This document shows positions 54,732-63,521 of a DNA stretch of 64,000 nt, in pieces. A program made the position numbers and the translations under genes. Location: NCBI RefSeq assembly GCF_003999255.1, contig NZ_CP034791.1, positions 62,001 to 126,000 of the forward strand, written 5' to 3'. This DNA is from Caldicellulosiruptor changbaiensis. Lineage in GTDB: Bacteria > Bacillota > Thermoanaerobacteria > Caldicellulosiruptorales > Caldicellulosiruptoraceae. Under the pieces are notes generated by a model, which made no database searches, was not told the DNA's origin, and was given only the letters and a program-made list of their open reading frames with translations. Position 1 is the first letter of the stretch; every line of letters starts with the position of its first letter.

Positions 54732-55130
54732 TTATTCAAGTTTTTGACCACAATATGGGCAGTACAGGAAGTTTTTTAAAACTCTGTTTCCGCAGTTTGG
54801 ACAAAAATCAGAGTCAATGCCTTCTTGGTACATTCCTTGCAAGTTTCTGAAAAGCTCAACATCAGCAAGGGTAATAGGCACATCTTTGCCATGCTCTAAA
54901 TCATGTGCAAGTTGAGGGTTTGTAATAAGGTAAACTTTTGAACAACAACTTGTTTGAATAAAATATCTTGTGTTCCACCTCAAAACAGGTATAAAAAAGA
55001 AATGGAGATAGTTATAAACCTTAAAAAGAGTGTACGAGCCTTTGCGAGTGCAAAATGGGCATATTTCAACATCTATTTGACGAATGACTTTTGCCTTTTC
55101 TTCTATACCAAAGATTCCTATAAAGAACAT
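54732..55130 (-). CDS. Zinc-ribbon protein
   Basis: 132 residues. Cysteine pairs CPFC and SCC in the N-terminal half, then CPNCG...CPYCG at the C-terminus form two probable zinc ribbons. LRWNTRYFIQTSCCSKVYLI resembles the zinc-ribbon_15 family. Function unknown. Confidence 0.8.
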   Translation of the reverse strand: MFFIGIFGIEEKAKVIRQIDVEICPFCTRKGSYTLFKVYNYLHFFFIPVLRWNTRYFIQTSCCSKVYLITNPQLAHDLEHGKDVPITLADVELFRNLQGMYQEGIDSDFCPNCGNRVLKNFLYCPYCGQKLE

Positions 55131-55296
55131 CGACTTTAAACTCAGCTCCAGCTAAAATCTTCTTTTTATATTTTATCATTTTAATATATGTTTTCAACCA
55201 CAGAAGAAAAAACTCCTCAAAAATTTTCATGATATAATTGAGGTATGCTATAATTAAAAAAGTACTTTTAATATTTTGTGTGGAGGGATCTTAAAG

Positions 55297-55491
55297 GTGA
55301 CAGTGGTATTTGTTGGAACAAACAAACAGGTTACTATAAAAGGACCGAAAAGTGCCCAGCAGCTTGCAAAAGAGCTTGGGATAAGCTTAGAGTCACATGT
55401 TTTTATAAAAAACGGTGAGATTGTTGCTCCAGATGAAATCCTACAGGATGAAGATACAGTTGAGATAATCTCTGCAATCTCTGGTGGCTAA
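55297..55491 (+). CDS. ttuB: MoaD/ThiS-like sulfur carrier, probable TtuB
   Basis: 64 residues from GTG 55297, eight to ten bases after GGAGGG. The product is a ubiquitin-fold sulfur carrier ending in SGG, the residue that is thiocarboxylated. It lies 21 bp before ttuA; in Thermus TtuB donates sulfur to TtuA for 2-thiouridine at tRNA position 54. The assignment as TtuB rather than ThiS rests on this neighbour. Confidence 0.85.
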   Translation: MTVVFVGTNKQVTIKGPKSAQQLAKELGISLESHVFIKNGEIVAPDEILQDEDTVEIISAISGG

Positions 55492-55512
55492 TGAGAAGGG
55501 GGATTTGATTAA

Positions 55513-56424
55513 TTGAAGTGTGTAAGATGCAAACAAAAAGCTAAAATTTTGCTCAAAAGACACAATGCAGCCTTTTGCAATGAGTGTTTTTTGTATTATT
55601 ACAGAAATCAAGTAACTAAAAATATTCGCAAATACAAGATGTTTGACAAAAAGGATAAGATTTTAGCAGTAATCTCTGGTGGCAAAGACAGTATGGCTCT
55701 TTGGGATGTTCTGGTCAAAGAGGGCTACAATGTTGTTGCAATGTATATAAATCTTGGGATAGGTGAGTATTCCAACAGGTCGCAAAAGGTTGTTGAGAGC
55801 TTTGCAAGTAAAAATAACCTTCCGCTCATTGTAAAGGACATCAAAAAGGAGTTTGGACTTGATATATACAAGCTTTCAAAGACTTTAAAACGGAGTCCTT
55901 GTTCTATTTGTGGGTCGATCAAAAGATATTTGTTTAACAAGGTAGCATACGACGGTGGTTTTTCGGCTGTTGCAACAGGTCATAACTTGGACGATGAAGC
56001 GGCAACACTTCTTGGGAATGTCTTAAGCTGGGAAGAGGGGTATCTTGCAAGACAAGCGCCAGTGTTACCTCAAACTCATCCAAAACTCATAAAAAAAGTA
56101 AAGCCTCTTTATACTTTAACAGAAAGAGAAAACCTCTACTATGTGCTTTTGAACAAGATTGAGTTTTTGCATGAAGAGTGTCCTCATTCTGTGGGAGCAC
56201 GTTCAATCCTTTTCAAAGAAGTACTAAATAAGCTTGAAGAGGAAAGCCCTGGGACGAAGCAAAGGTTTTTAAATGGTTTTCTTGAAAAGGGCAGAAGGCA
56301 TTTTCAGGATGTGAGTGAAAAACTTGAACTAAGAGAGTGCAAAACTTGTGGCCAGGTCACAACAGTTGAGGAGTGTTCGTTCTGCAGGTTTGTAAAGATT
56401 TGCAACCAGCAACAAGAAACTTAA
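55513..56424 (+). CDS. ttuA: tRNA-5-methyluridine(54) 2-sulfurtransferase
   Basis: 303 residues. N-terminal zinc finger CVRCKQKAKIL...CNEC, PP-loop LAVISGGKDSMALWDVL, the catalytic SPCSICGSIKRYLF, GHNLDDEAATLLGN and a C-terminal zinc finger CKTCGQVT...CSFC fit TtuA. It thiolates m5U54 to stabilise tRNA at high temperature, supporting a thermophilic host. TTG start at 55513 with AAGGGGGAT before it. Confidence 0.93.
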   Translation: MKCVRCKQKAKILLKRHNAAFCNECFLYYYRNQVTKNIRKYKMFDKKDKILAVISGGKDSMALWDVLVKEGYNVVAMYINLGIGEYSNRSQKVVESFASKNNLPLIVKDIKKEFGLDIYKLSKTLKRSPCSICGSIKRYLFNKVAYDGGFSAVATGHNLDDEAATLLGNVLSWEEGYLARQAPVLPQTHPKLIKKVKPLYTLTERENLYYVLLNKIEFLHEECPHSVGARSILFKEVLNKLEEESPGTKQRFLNGFLEKGRRHFQDVSEKLELRECKTCGQVTTVEECSFCRFVKICNQQQET

Positions 56425-56427
56425 ACT

Positions 56428-56475
56428 CAAAAAGGGCTGGCAGCTTTGAAAATCTAAAACGTCCAGCCCTTTGTT
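56428..56475. terminator. Bidirectional terminator between ttuA and queE
   Basis: AAAGGGCTGG pairs with CCAGCCCTTT across a 22-nt loop; both convergent genes end close by. Confidence 0.85.
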
Positions 56476-56493
56476 ATTTGTTTTGGGCTATTT

Positions 56494-57147
56494 TTAAACT
56501 CCTTTTTCTCTATCTGGCCAGATTATCTTGTGAAGCTGAAGCTGCACTCTGCAGTTTTGAAGTTTATGTGATAGGATAAAACTCACAATTTCTTTTGGTT
56601 CAATTTTTCCATACACCGGACTGAAGTAGATATTGCATGAAGGTTCAAATAACCGAATTATTTCAAAAGCTCTTTCTAAATCCTGGTTTGTTCCAACAAC
56701 AAATTTCAAAACGTCAGACTTTCCAAGATATTTAATATTTTCTAATAACATCTTGTCTTCCATTCCACTTGATGGACATTTGTAATCCATTGTGATAATA
56801 GCATTTCGGTTGACATATCTTATATCAACAGAGCCATTTGTTTCAATGTTAACTTCAAAACCTTCTTTAATAAGGCTATCAATAAGGTCGTGTATGTGAG
56901 GCTGTATTAAAGGCTCGCCACCAGTTAGCGTAACCCTTTTAAAACCTATTGAATTAACATATTCAAGGATTTGGTCAAGTGTTATTTCTTCATAGTCAGG
57001 GTTTTGTGTGGCATACCTTGTATCGCAATAAGAGCAGTTCAGATTACACCCTGCAAATCTCAAAAAGATAGCAGGAAACCCGCTTCTTATTCCTTCTCCT
57101 TCGATGCTGACAAATTTTTCTACAACTTTGAATTTGGCTTTTTTCAT
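56494..57147 (-). CDS. queE: 7-carboxy-7-deazaguanine synthase (radical SAM)
   Basis: 217 residues. VSIEGEGIRSGFPAIFLRFA leads to the radical-SAM cluster CNLNCSYC; VTLTGGEPLIQPHIHDLI and IETNGS follow. It produces the substrate of QueC. The gene is single and ends at the terminator shared with ttuA. Confidence 0.96.
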   Translation of the reverse strand: MKKAKFKVVEKFVSIEGEGIRSGFPAIFLRFAGCNLNCSYCDTRYATQNPDYEEITLDQILEYVNSIGFKRVTLTGGEPLIQPHIHDLIDSLIKEGFEVNIETNGSVDIRYVNRNAIITMDYKCPSSGMEDKMLLENIKYLGKSDVLKFVVGTNQDLERAFEIIRLFEPSCNIYFSPVYGKIEPKEIVSFILSHKLQNCRVQLQLHKIIWPDREKGV

Positions 57148-57333
57148 TTTATCACCCTACCAGTTTTAACATCCAGTGAAGAAAAGTGTTTTTGCTAAAA
57201 AGTAAAATTCTTTTTATGCCACAATTTTAAAGCATGACAAGCAAGAGACTATGGATTGATAAAATCAGCAGTGTAACTATTTTAATACATAAAAATTTAA
57301 ATTTCAATGAAATATAAATATTCTTGGCAATAT

Positions 57334-57367
57334 AAAACCACCTTGACCTTAAGCTGAGGTGGTTTTG
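57334..57367 (-). terminator. Hairpin beside locus I
   Basis: AAAACCACCTT pairs with GAGGTGGTTTT. It is followed 24 bp later by the lone repeat and may end its former transcript. Confidence 0.7.
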
Positions 57368-57390
57368 AGAAAAATGATTTTACTTTTTAT

Positions 57391-57420
57391 ATCTAAGTTC
57401 CCAAAAGGTAGGCTACAAAC
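57391..57420 (-). CRISPR. CRISPR locus I: single degenerate repeat
   Basis: One repeat-like sequence (ATCTAAGTTCCC...GGCTACAAAC) next to a damaged leader. No spacer and no promoter remain, so the locus is dead. Confidence 0.6.
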
Positions 57421-57610
57421 CATTAAAGAGCTTGGATAACTCAATTTAATGTAGAAAAGGCAAGGAATATAAGCACCTCAACTCTTTTGGTTTATCCGGC
57501 AGCTGCTAATAATCTGAACAAGACCTTACTCTGCCACGGTGAAACCAAATACAATTTAAATCTTAAAAAATTGCCATTGGAGGTCGACAGAAACGACTTT
57601 TAGTCAAAAT
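57421..57610 (-). promoter_or_regulatory. Truncated CRISPR leader of locus I
   Basis: About 60 bp containing the promoter are deleted just after the repeat. The distal part is recognisable: TTATCCGGCAGCTGC, GAAACCAAATACAA and GGAGGTCGACAG...GACTTTTAGTCAAAAT. From 57611 to 57883 nothing else is seen. Confidence 0.8.
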
Positions 57611-57883
57611 GGATATACATGCAAAAAAGATAAAAACTACAAGTGTGTAATTATAAACCGCTATAATTAAATATTAAATAAACATAGACAATGACTTCAT
57701 TCATTTTATATTGAATATAACTTTCAGGAAAGTATATAATCAAGACAAGAGAAATTTATATAAAAAGAACAAAAAGGTTCAGAGATTATTATTTAGGAGC
57801 CTGTGCAGCAAAATGTTTTTGACCTCTGGACTTATGACATATAAGAGAGTGTATAATTTCATAAAGCTTTAGGGGTGATAAAG

Positions 57884-58147
57884 ATGATAGAGACTACACT
57901 CAATGCCCAGACAGTAAATTACCTTACCGAAAGAGAACTTGCAGATATGATAAAAAATCAAGAGTTCAAGGAAGAATTTTCTGTGCAGATATATAACTTC
58001 TTTACCGATGTTCCACTGGAGGATATTATGCGATTTGTTATAAAATACAAGATTGATGAGAATATTTTATTACAGTACTATGAATCTTTTGTAAAAGAAT
58101 TATATCCCAATAGAGAGTTAGAGGAGATGTTGCGAGATGTTATCTGA
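57884..58147 (+). CDS. Small protein, possible antitoxin to the AbiEii-like gene
   Basis: 87 residues from ATG 57884 (AGGGGTGAT upstream). YLTERELADMIKNQEFKEEF and DIMRFVIKYKIDENILLQYY are helical and acidic. It overlaps the nucleotidyltransferase gene by 11 bp. Position and size fit a toxin-antitoxin arrangement, but no helix-turn-helix is obvious. Confidence 0.6.
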   Translation: MIETTLNAQTVNYLTERELADMIKNQEFKEEFSVQIYNFFTDVPLEDIMRFVIKYKIDENILLQYYESFVKELYPNRELEEMLRDVI

Positions 58148-58766
58148 ATTATTTAATAAGGCGCTACTTATTCTGGACTGTGCAAAAATACCTGAAGAAG
58201 AATGGACATTTGGTGGCGGTACAGCTCTTTCTTTGTACTTTCACCATAGAGAAAGCAAAGATATTGATATCTTTTTAACTGAAGCACAATATCTTCCATT
58301 TCTCTCTCCTCGGCTAAACGAAGTGGCAAGAGGAATAGTAGATGATTATACTGAGGCATCTAATTTTGTAAAGCTAAGGTTTCCAGAAGGAGAAATAGAT
58401 TTTGTCGTTGCGCCATACTTAACCAAAGATTATTGTCAAATTATGGAAATTAATGGCAGAAAGGTGCGGCTTGAAACACCAGAGGAAATAATTGTCAAAA
58501 AACTTTTTTATAGGGCTGAAAATTTAAAAATTCGTGATATAGTAGATATTACGATTGTTTACAGAGAGAGAAAAACCAAGTTAAAACAATATTTTTTATT
58601 GATTTATCCAAAAATTAAAATTATTGAGCATCGATGGGATAAACTAAAGAAAAAATATTTTGAGGACATTGGCAAAATCAAAATATTTAACAAAAGCTTG
58701 ATAGAACAAGTACCTTTGTTATTTAACCAATTTTTGGAAGATTTGAGGCAAATGTCTCAAATGTAA
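58137..58766 (+). CDS. AbiEii/AbiGii-like nucleotidyltransferase
   Basis: 209 residues. WTFGGGTALSLYFHHRESKDIDIFL is the nucleotidyltransferase signature (G-G-T-A-L...D-x-D) of the AbiEii/DUF1814 family; EGEIDFVVAPYL supplies the third Asp and LETPEEIIVKKLFYRAE the conserved Lys. In type IV toxin-antitoxin systems such proteins block growth by modifying tRNA and abort phage infection. Translationally coupled to the preceding gene. Confidence 0.85.
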   Translation: MLSELFNKALLILDCAKIPEEEWTFGGGTALSLYFHHRESKDIDIFLTEAQYLPFLSPRLNEVARGIVDDYTEASNFVKLRFPEGEIDFVVAPYLTKDYCQIMEINGRKVRLETPEEIIVKKLFYRAENLKIRDIVDITIVYRERKTKLKQYFLLIYPKIKIIEHRWDKLKKKYFEDIGKIKIFNKSLIEQVPLLFNQFLEDLRQMSQM

Positions 58767-58833
58767 TTTTGTACTTTGGGTGAAAGTGGTATAATTAAAT
58801 TAAATCAATTGTAGGCGTTATAAGTCAAGTTTC

Positions 58834-59241
58834 ATGATAGAATTAAGATTTCACCATCTTTTGTGTTTTCTTGGCTTTAGAGGACTTGGTTATAACAAGG
58901 AGTTTGTGGATAATTTTAGAAAGGTGTATGAGAAGGTTTTTACTGAAGGCCAAAAAGTCATACTTGTCACACACCCAGATGTTATATGCCAAAAATGTCC
59001 AAGACTTGTGGATGGTATTTGCACAGCAGAAGATAAGGTGGAAAACTTTGATGTAAAGCTTAGGGAGTTTCTTTGCAAAAACGGTATTAGCAATTTTGAC
59101 AATGTTTTGCCAAGTGAGATTTACAAAGTTATAAAAAAGCTCTCAACCCAAGAATTTGAAGATATCTGCAGAAGCTGTGAATGGTTTTCGTTGGGGTATT
59201 GCAAAGAGGGGCTTTTGAAACTAAAAAGCGAACAAAATTAA
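58834..59241 (+). CDS. DUF1284 cysteine-rich protein
   Basis: 135 residues. MIELRFHHLLCFLGFRGLGY and HPDVICQKCPRLVDGICTAE match DUF1284; a second set CRSCEWFSLGYC lies near the end. The cysteines probably bind a metal or iron-sulfur cluster. Function unknown. Confidence 0.88.
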   Translation: MIELRFHHLLCFLGFRGLGYNKEFVDNFRKVYEKVFTEGQKVILVTHPDVICQKCPRLVDGICTAEDKVENFDVKLREFLCKNGISNFDNVLPSEIYKVIKKLSTQEFEDICRSCEWFSLGYCKEGLLKLKSEQN

Positions 59242-59309
59242 TAAGTTTAAAAGAAGCCTCCAAACAAAGAAATCTGATTCTTCAAAAAGGAAGGGATTTT
59301 TTAAAAGCC

Positions 59310-60257
59310 ATGGACAAAAAGTCAATATACATATTAAAAAAACTCTATGAAGAGGACTTTGTCTCAGGCGAAAATCTCGCAAAAGAACTTGAAATCAGCC
59401 GTATGGCAGTAAATAAAAGAATAAAGAGCCTGCAAGAAATGGGCTTTGCAATAGCATCTTATAAGAAAAAAGGCTATCAGCTTGTTGACAAAGACATAAT
59501 AAGAGTTTGGGAGATAGAAGATTTCATCTCAAAGTCTGAGTTGTTCAAGGATTTTTTATATTTTCCGCAAATAGACTCAACAAACAACTATGTAAAAGAA
59601 AATCAAGAAAACTTGAAGTCAGCAACGGTTGTATATGCAGAGAGACAGAATGCTGGCAGAGGACGGCTTGGCAGAAGCTGGACTGACTTAGAAAAAGGAG
59701 TTAAGATGTCTATTTTTCTGAGGCTTGAGGTCATTGACATAGAAAAGGTGGTTCCGCTTACACTCTTTACAGGGCTTATTGTCAACAGGATTTTGAGAAA
59801 GTATAAAGTTCAAAGTTTTATCAAGTGGTCAAATGATATTCTTTTGAATGGCAAAAAGGTATGCGGAATTTTGACAGAGCTTTCAGGTGAGATTGAAGGT
59901 GCGGGAAATGTCATCATTGGAATAGGTCTTAATGTGAATGCAGCAAGCCTTCCTGATGAACTTCTGGAGATTGCAACCACATTAAAGAAAGAGATAGGTA
60001 TGGACTTTGACAGGACAAAAATAATTATTGAAATCTTAAAAGAATTTGAAAACGAGCTTGAGAATTTTAAAAAGTACGGTTTTTCCCACTTTAGGGATGA
60101 GTATAAAAGCTATTGCATAAACCTTGGCAGAGAGATTATCATAAATGGCGAGAAAAAGGCGTTTTGTAAAGACATAGGCCAAAATGGTGAGCTTATCTGT
60201 GTGCAGGATGGCAGAGAAATAAAAATCCAAACTGGAGAGGTGACAATAAGGTGGTGA
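59310..60257 (+). CDS. birA: Biotin-protein ligase / biotin operon repressor
   Basis: 315 residues from ATG 59310. N-terminal winged helix (LAKELEISRMAVNKRIKSLQ) and ligase domain with FPQIDSTNNYVKE, AERQNAGRGRLGRSW (biotinyl-AMP site), KWSNDILLNGKKVCGILTE and GIGLNVN. Bifunctional: it biotinylates carboxylases and represses biotin genes. Eight bases separate it from folP. Confidence 0.95.
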   Translation: MDKKSIYILKKLYEEDFVSGENLAKELEISRMAVNKRIKSLQEMGFAIASYKKKGYQLVDKDIIRVWEIEDFISKSELFKDFLYFPQIDSTNNYVKENQENLKSATVVYAERQNAGRGRLGRSWTDLEKGVKMSIFLRLEVIDIEKVVPLTLFTGLIVNRILRKYKVQSFIKWSNDILLNGKKVCGILTELSGEIEGAGNVIIGIGLNVNAASLPDELLEIATTLKKEIGMDFDRTKIIIEILKEFENELENFKKYGFSHFRDEYKSYCINLGREIIINGEKKAFCKDIGQNGELICVQDGREIKIQTGEVTIRW

Positions 60258-60264
60258 AAATAAA

Positions 60265-61392
60265 TTGAGACTTATTTCAAAAGATGCAAATATAAAGAAA
60301 ATTATGTACCAAAAAGGATTTGATGAAGGGGAGATTTTAGATTTTGAAAAAAGAGCAAATAGTGTAGTTTTAAAATTTGAAAATATCAAAGATGTTTCGC
60401 ACTTTGTAAAGCTTCTTTCAGACCTTGGTTATTATGTAGTTGTAAAAGATGATATTGCCTTTGCCACAACTTCAAAGTCTAATTTTGAAAGAACAAAGTG
60501 TTATCTTGCTGAGGAGGGTTTTGAGTGCAGTTTTGAAGCTGATTTTACTATTTCACAAAGAATGCTTCAAGCAAAAGACAAGGTCATAAATCTTCTTAAG
60601 ACAAATGTGATGGGTATAATAAATGTCACGCCAGACTCTTTTTATGAGGGCTCAAGAGTTGACTTGGCTGGGGTTTCCCAAAAAGCACTTGAGATGATTC
60701 AAGACGGGGCAGATGTGATTGATGTTGGAGGAGAGTCAACAAGGCCATTTTCAGAACCAGTGCCAGAAGATGAGGAGCTAAAGAGGGTTATTCCTGCAAT
60801 TGAAGCAATAAGAACTGTTAGCAAGGACATTCCAATCTCCGTTGACACTTATAAAAGCTCTGTTGCAAGAAAGGCAATAGAGGCTGGTGCTGACATAATA
60901 AATGATATTAGCGGTGGCACATTTGACAAAGACATGTTCAAGGTAGCAGCAGAGTATAATGTTCCTATTATTATCATGCACATAAAAGGCACGCCCAAGG
61001 ATATGCAGCAAAACCCCTATTATGAAGATGTTATAGAAGAGATTTTGCAGTTTTTTGAAAAAAGGATTGATGAGGCACTCAAAGCAGGGGTTGAGCTTGA
61101 GAACATCATCTTAGATCCAGGGATAGGGTTTGGGAAAAGGCTTGAGGACAATTTAGAAATAATAAGAAGATGTGAAGAGTTCAAAGTTCTTGGAAGGCCA
61201 ATTTTGATTGGTGCGTCAAGAAAATCTACAATTGGTGCTGTGTTAGGAGGGCTTCCACCTCAAGATAGGCTTGAAGGGACAATTGCAATTTCGACAATTT
61301 GTGCACTAAAGAGGATTGAATTTGTAAGAGTGCACGATGTGAAAGAGAACAAAAGAGCAATCTTGATGACAGAAGCTATTATAAATAGCTAA
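60265..61392 (+). CDS. folP: Dihydropteroate synthase
   Basis: 375 residues, TTG start. The C-terminal two thirds is a standard TIM barrel: VMGIINVTPDSFYEGSR, DVGGESTRPFSEPVPEDEEL, ISVDTYKSSVARKAIEAGAD, LDPGIGFGKRLEDN and LIGASRKSTIG. The first about 110 residues are an extra domain seen in longer FolP proteins of clostridia and archaea. Confidence 0.96.
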   Translation: MRLISKDANIKKIMYQKGFDEGEILDFEKRANSVVLKFENIKDVSHFVKLLSDLGYYVVVKDDIAFATTSKSNFERTKCYLAEEGFECSFEADFTISQRMLQAKDKVINLLKTNVMGIINVTPDSFYEGSRVDLAGVSQKALEMIQDGADVIDVGGESTRPFSEPVPEDEELKRVIPAIEAIRTVSKDIPISVDTYKSSVARKAIEAGADIINDISGGTFDKDMFKVAAEYNVPIIIMHIKGTPKDMQQNPYYEDVIEEILQFFEKRIDEALKAGVELENIILDPGIGFGKRLEDNLEIIRRCEEFKVLGRPILIGASRKSTIGAVLGGLPPQDRLEGTIAISTICALKRIEFVRVHDVKENKRAILMTEAIINS

Positions 61393-61414
61393 GGAGAGGA
61401 GATGTGGATAAAAA

Positions 61415-61612
61415 ATGAAGGTTGTAATTGACAGGTTTGAAGGTAAGTTTGCAGTACTTGAGCTTGAAAATGGGAAGATTGTAAATGTGCCGATTGACAT
61501 AATTCCTCAGGGTGCAAAAGAAGGAGATGTGCTTTTGATAGAAATTGACAAAAAAGAGACAGAAAATAGACAAAAGAGAATTAGCAAGCTTTTTGAAGAG
61601 CTAAAAGAATAA
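61415..61612 (+). CDS. DUF3006 small protein
   Basis: 65 residues, MKVVIDRFEGKFAVLELENG and PQGAKEGDVLLIEID are diagnostic. It probably forms a small beta barrel. It lies between folP and folK; no known link with folate. Confidence 0.88.
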   Translation: MKVVIDRFEGKFAVLELENGKIVNVPIDIIPQGAKEGDVLLIEIDKKETENRQKRISKLFEELKE

Positions 61613-61642
61613 ATCAGCACAAAAGGAAGGAAGTTATGGAAA

Positions 61643-62113
61643 GTGTCACAGAAGATAACTATTTTTTTAGGACTTGGGAGCAACCTTGGTGACAGGCAGA
61701 AGAATATAGAGATGGCAATAGAGTATTTAAAAGAAAAGGTAGAAATTGAAAAGGTCTCAAAGATTATTGAGACAGAGCCTTACGGGTATGTAGAGCAGCC
61801 AAAGTTTTTAAACTGCTGTGTAATGGGTAAGACACAGCTTTCACCCGCTGAGCTTTTAGATTTTGTGCTGAGTATAGAAGAGAAGATGGGCAGAAAAAGG
61901 CTTTTTAAATGGGGTCCGAGAAACATTGATATAGACATTTTATTTTATGACTCTGCTACAATAGACCAAGAGAATTTGAAAATTCCTCATCCGGAGTTAC
62001 ACAAGCGAGAGTTTGTACTCCTGCCGCTGATTGAAATAGCACCAGATTTTGTCCACCCAGCGTTTAAAAAGACAGTTCTTGAGCTCTACAGAGAGCTTAA
62101 AAATTTAATGTGA
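61643..62113 (+). CDS. folK: 2-amino-4-hydroxy-6-hydroxymethyldihydropteridine pyrophosphokinase
   Basis: 156 residues from GTG 61643 (AAGGAAGG upstream). FLGLGSNLGDRQKNIEMA, ETEPYGYVEQPKFLNCCV and KWGPRNIDIDILFYD (metal-binding Asp pair) define HPPK. No folB is visible between folP and folK. Confidence 0.97.
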   Translation: MSQKITIFLGLGSNLGDRQKNIEMAIEYLKEKVEIEKVSKIIETEPYGYVEQPKFLNCCVMGKTQLSPAELLDFVLSIEEKMGRKRLFKWGPRNIDIDILFYDSATIDQENLKIPHPELHKREFVLLPLIEIAPDFVHPAFKKTVLELYRELKNLM

Positions 62114-62125
62114 AAGGTGTGAAAT

Positions 62126-62917
62126 TTGGGTATGGAATTTTTAAATATGCCAGAGTTTGAGGGCAAGATAGTTGTTATTACAGGTGCTGCCCAGGGAATT
62201 GGTCTTGTAACAGCCCTATCTTTTCTTAAAAATGGGGCAGCAGTTGCAGCAATTGACGTTGATAGAGAAGCAATTGAGGATGCAATGGAAGATTTTTTCA
62301 AAGGGTATGAAGGGAAAATACAGTTTTTTGAATGCAATTTAGCAGATGCGGAGGAGATTGAAAGCACTTGCCAGGAGATTGGTCGAAATTACAAATGGAT
62401 TGACATTCTTGTAAACAATGCAGCAGTTTCTTCAACAAAGCCTATTTCACAGCGAACAGTTGAAGAGTGGGATTATGTGATAAATGTAAACCTTCGCGCA
62501 CCATATCTTATGGTAAAGTACCTTTTGCCTTTCATGAAAGAAGGAAGTAGTATAGTTAATATTGCCTCAACAAGGGCGCTCATGTCAGAGCCTAACACAG
62601 AGCCTTATTCTGCATCAAAAGGAGGGATTTTAGCACTAACTCATTCTTTGGCAGTTTCACTCTCACCCAAGAAAATCAGGGTAAACGCAATAAGTCCAGG
62701 ATGGATTGAAACCTCACCTTACAAAAAAAGAAAGTATCGCTACAAGCCAAATTTGCGCGAGATAGACCATCTTCAGCACCCGGCTGGCAGGGTAGGTAGA
62801 CCTGAGGACATTGCAAATGCAATCTTGTTTTTGACATCACAAAAGAGCAGTTTTATCACAGGTACAAACTTAATTGTAGATGGCGGTATGACAATTAAAA
62901 TGATATATGAAGAGTAA
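62126..62917 (+). CDS. Short-chain dehydrogenase/reductase
   Basis: 263 residues, TTG 62126 or ATG 62132. VVITGAAQGIGLVTALSFLK binds the cofactor, IDILVNNAAVSS follows, and the catalytic triad is in STRALMSEPNTEPYSASKGG (Ser, Tyr, Lys). The substrate cannot be told. A classical SDR with an ending GTNLIVDGGMT. Confidence 0.93.
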   Translation: MGMEFLNMPEFEGKIVVITGAAQGIGLVTALSFLKNGAAVAAIDVDREAIEDAMEDFFKGYEGKIQFFECNLADAEEIESTCQEIGRNYKWIDILVNNAAVSSTKPISQRTVEEWDYVINVNLRAPYLMVKYLLPFMKEGSSIVNIASTRALMSEPNTEPYSASKGGILALTHSLAVSLSPKKIRVNAISPGWIETSPYKKRKYRYKPNLREIDHLQHPAGRVGRPEDIANAILFLTSQKSSFITGTNLIVDGGMTIKMIYEE

Positions 62918-62936
62918 AATTGAAGGTGATTAGAAT

Positions 62937-63491
62937 ATGTTTGCTGAGAAAAAAAAGTGTACCTATGAAGAGTTTTTGAGAATTTCTTCTGAGAAAAGAG
63001 CAGAGTTTATAGACGGTGAGATTTATTATTTGGCATCTCCCTCTTTTGAGCACCAGATGGTAATATCAAAACTAAACATTGAATTTATGAGGTATTTTGA
63101 GGGCAGAGGATGTATTCCTGTAATATCACCATTTGATGTTGTGTTTGAGGACAAAGAGAAAAATGAGAGGCACGTTGTTCAGCCAGATATTGTAGTGATT
63201 TGTGACAAAAGTAAAATCACCGATGAAGGTTACAAAGGGGTTCCTAAACTCATTGTTGAAGTGCTATCGCCTACAACTGCTTCGGTTGATTATATTAAAA
63301 AAATGCAGCTTTACAGTAGGTTTGGGGTTTTAGAATACTGGATAGTAAATCCGCGCAACAAATCACTACAGATATTCGTTTTAGAAAATGGAGTATATAT
63401 TGAACATATAGCACTTTCTCAAACAGGCATTGCTGTGTCAGCTGCCTTTGAAGATTTGAAAGTGAATATAGAAAATATTTTCAATTTCTAA
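62937..63491 (+). CDS. Uma2 family (DUF820) restriction-endonuclease-fold protein
   Basis: 184 residues. YEEFLRISSEKRAEFIDGEI, VQPDIVVICDKSKI and KLIVEVLSPTTASVDYIKKM carry the PD-(D/E)XK residues of the family, including E-V-L-S and the later YWIVNP. Numerous in cyanobacteria and thermophiles; role unknown, perhaps tied to mobile DNA. Confidence 0.92.
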   Translation: MFAEKKKCTYEEFLRISSEKRAEFIDGEIYYLASPSFEHQMVISKLNIEFMRYFEGRGCIPVISPFDVVFEDKEKNERHVVQPDIVVICDKSKITDEGYKGVPKLIVEVLSPTTASVDYIKKMQLYSRFGVLEYWIVNPRNKSLQIFVLENGVYIEHIALSQTGIAVSAAFEDLKVNIENIFNF

Positions 63492-63521
63492 TGTTTATTT
63501 GGAAAAGAGAGGATTTTAAAG

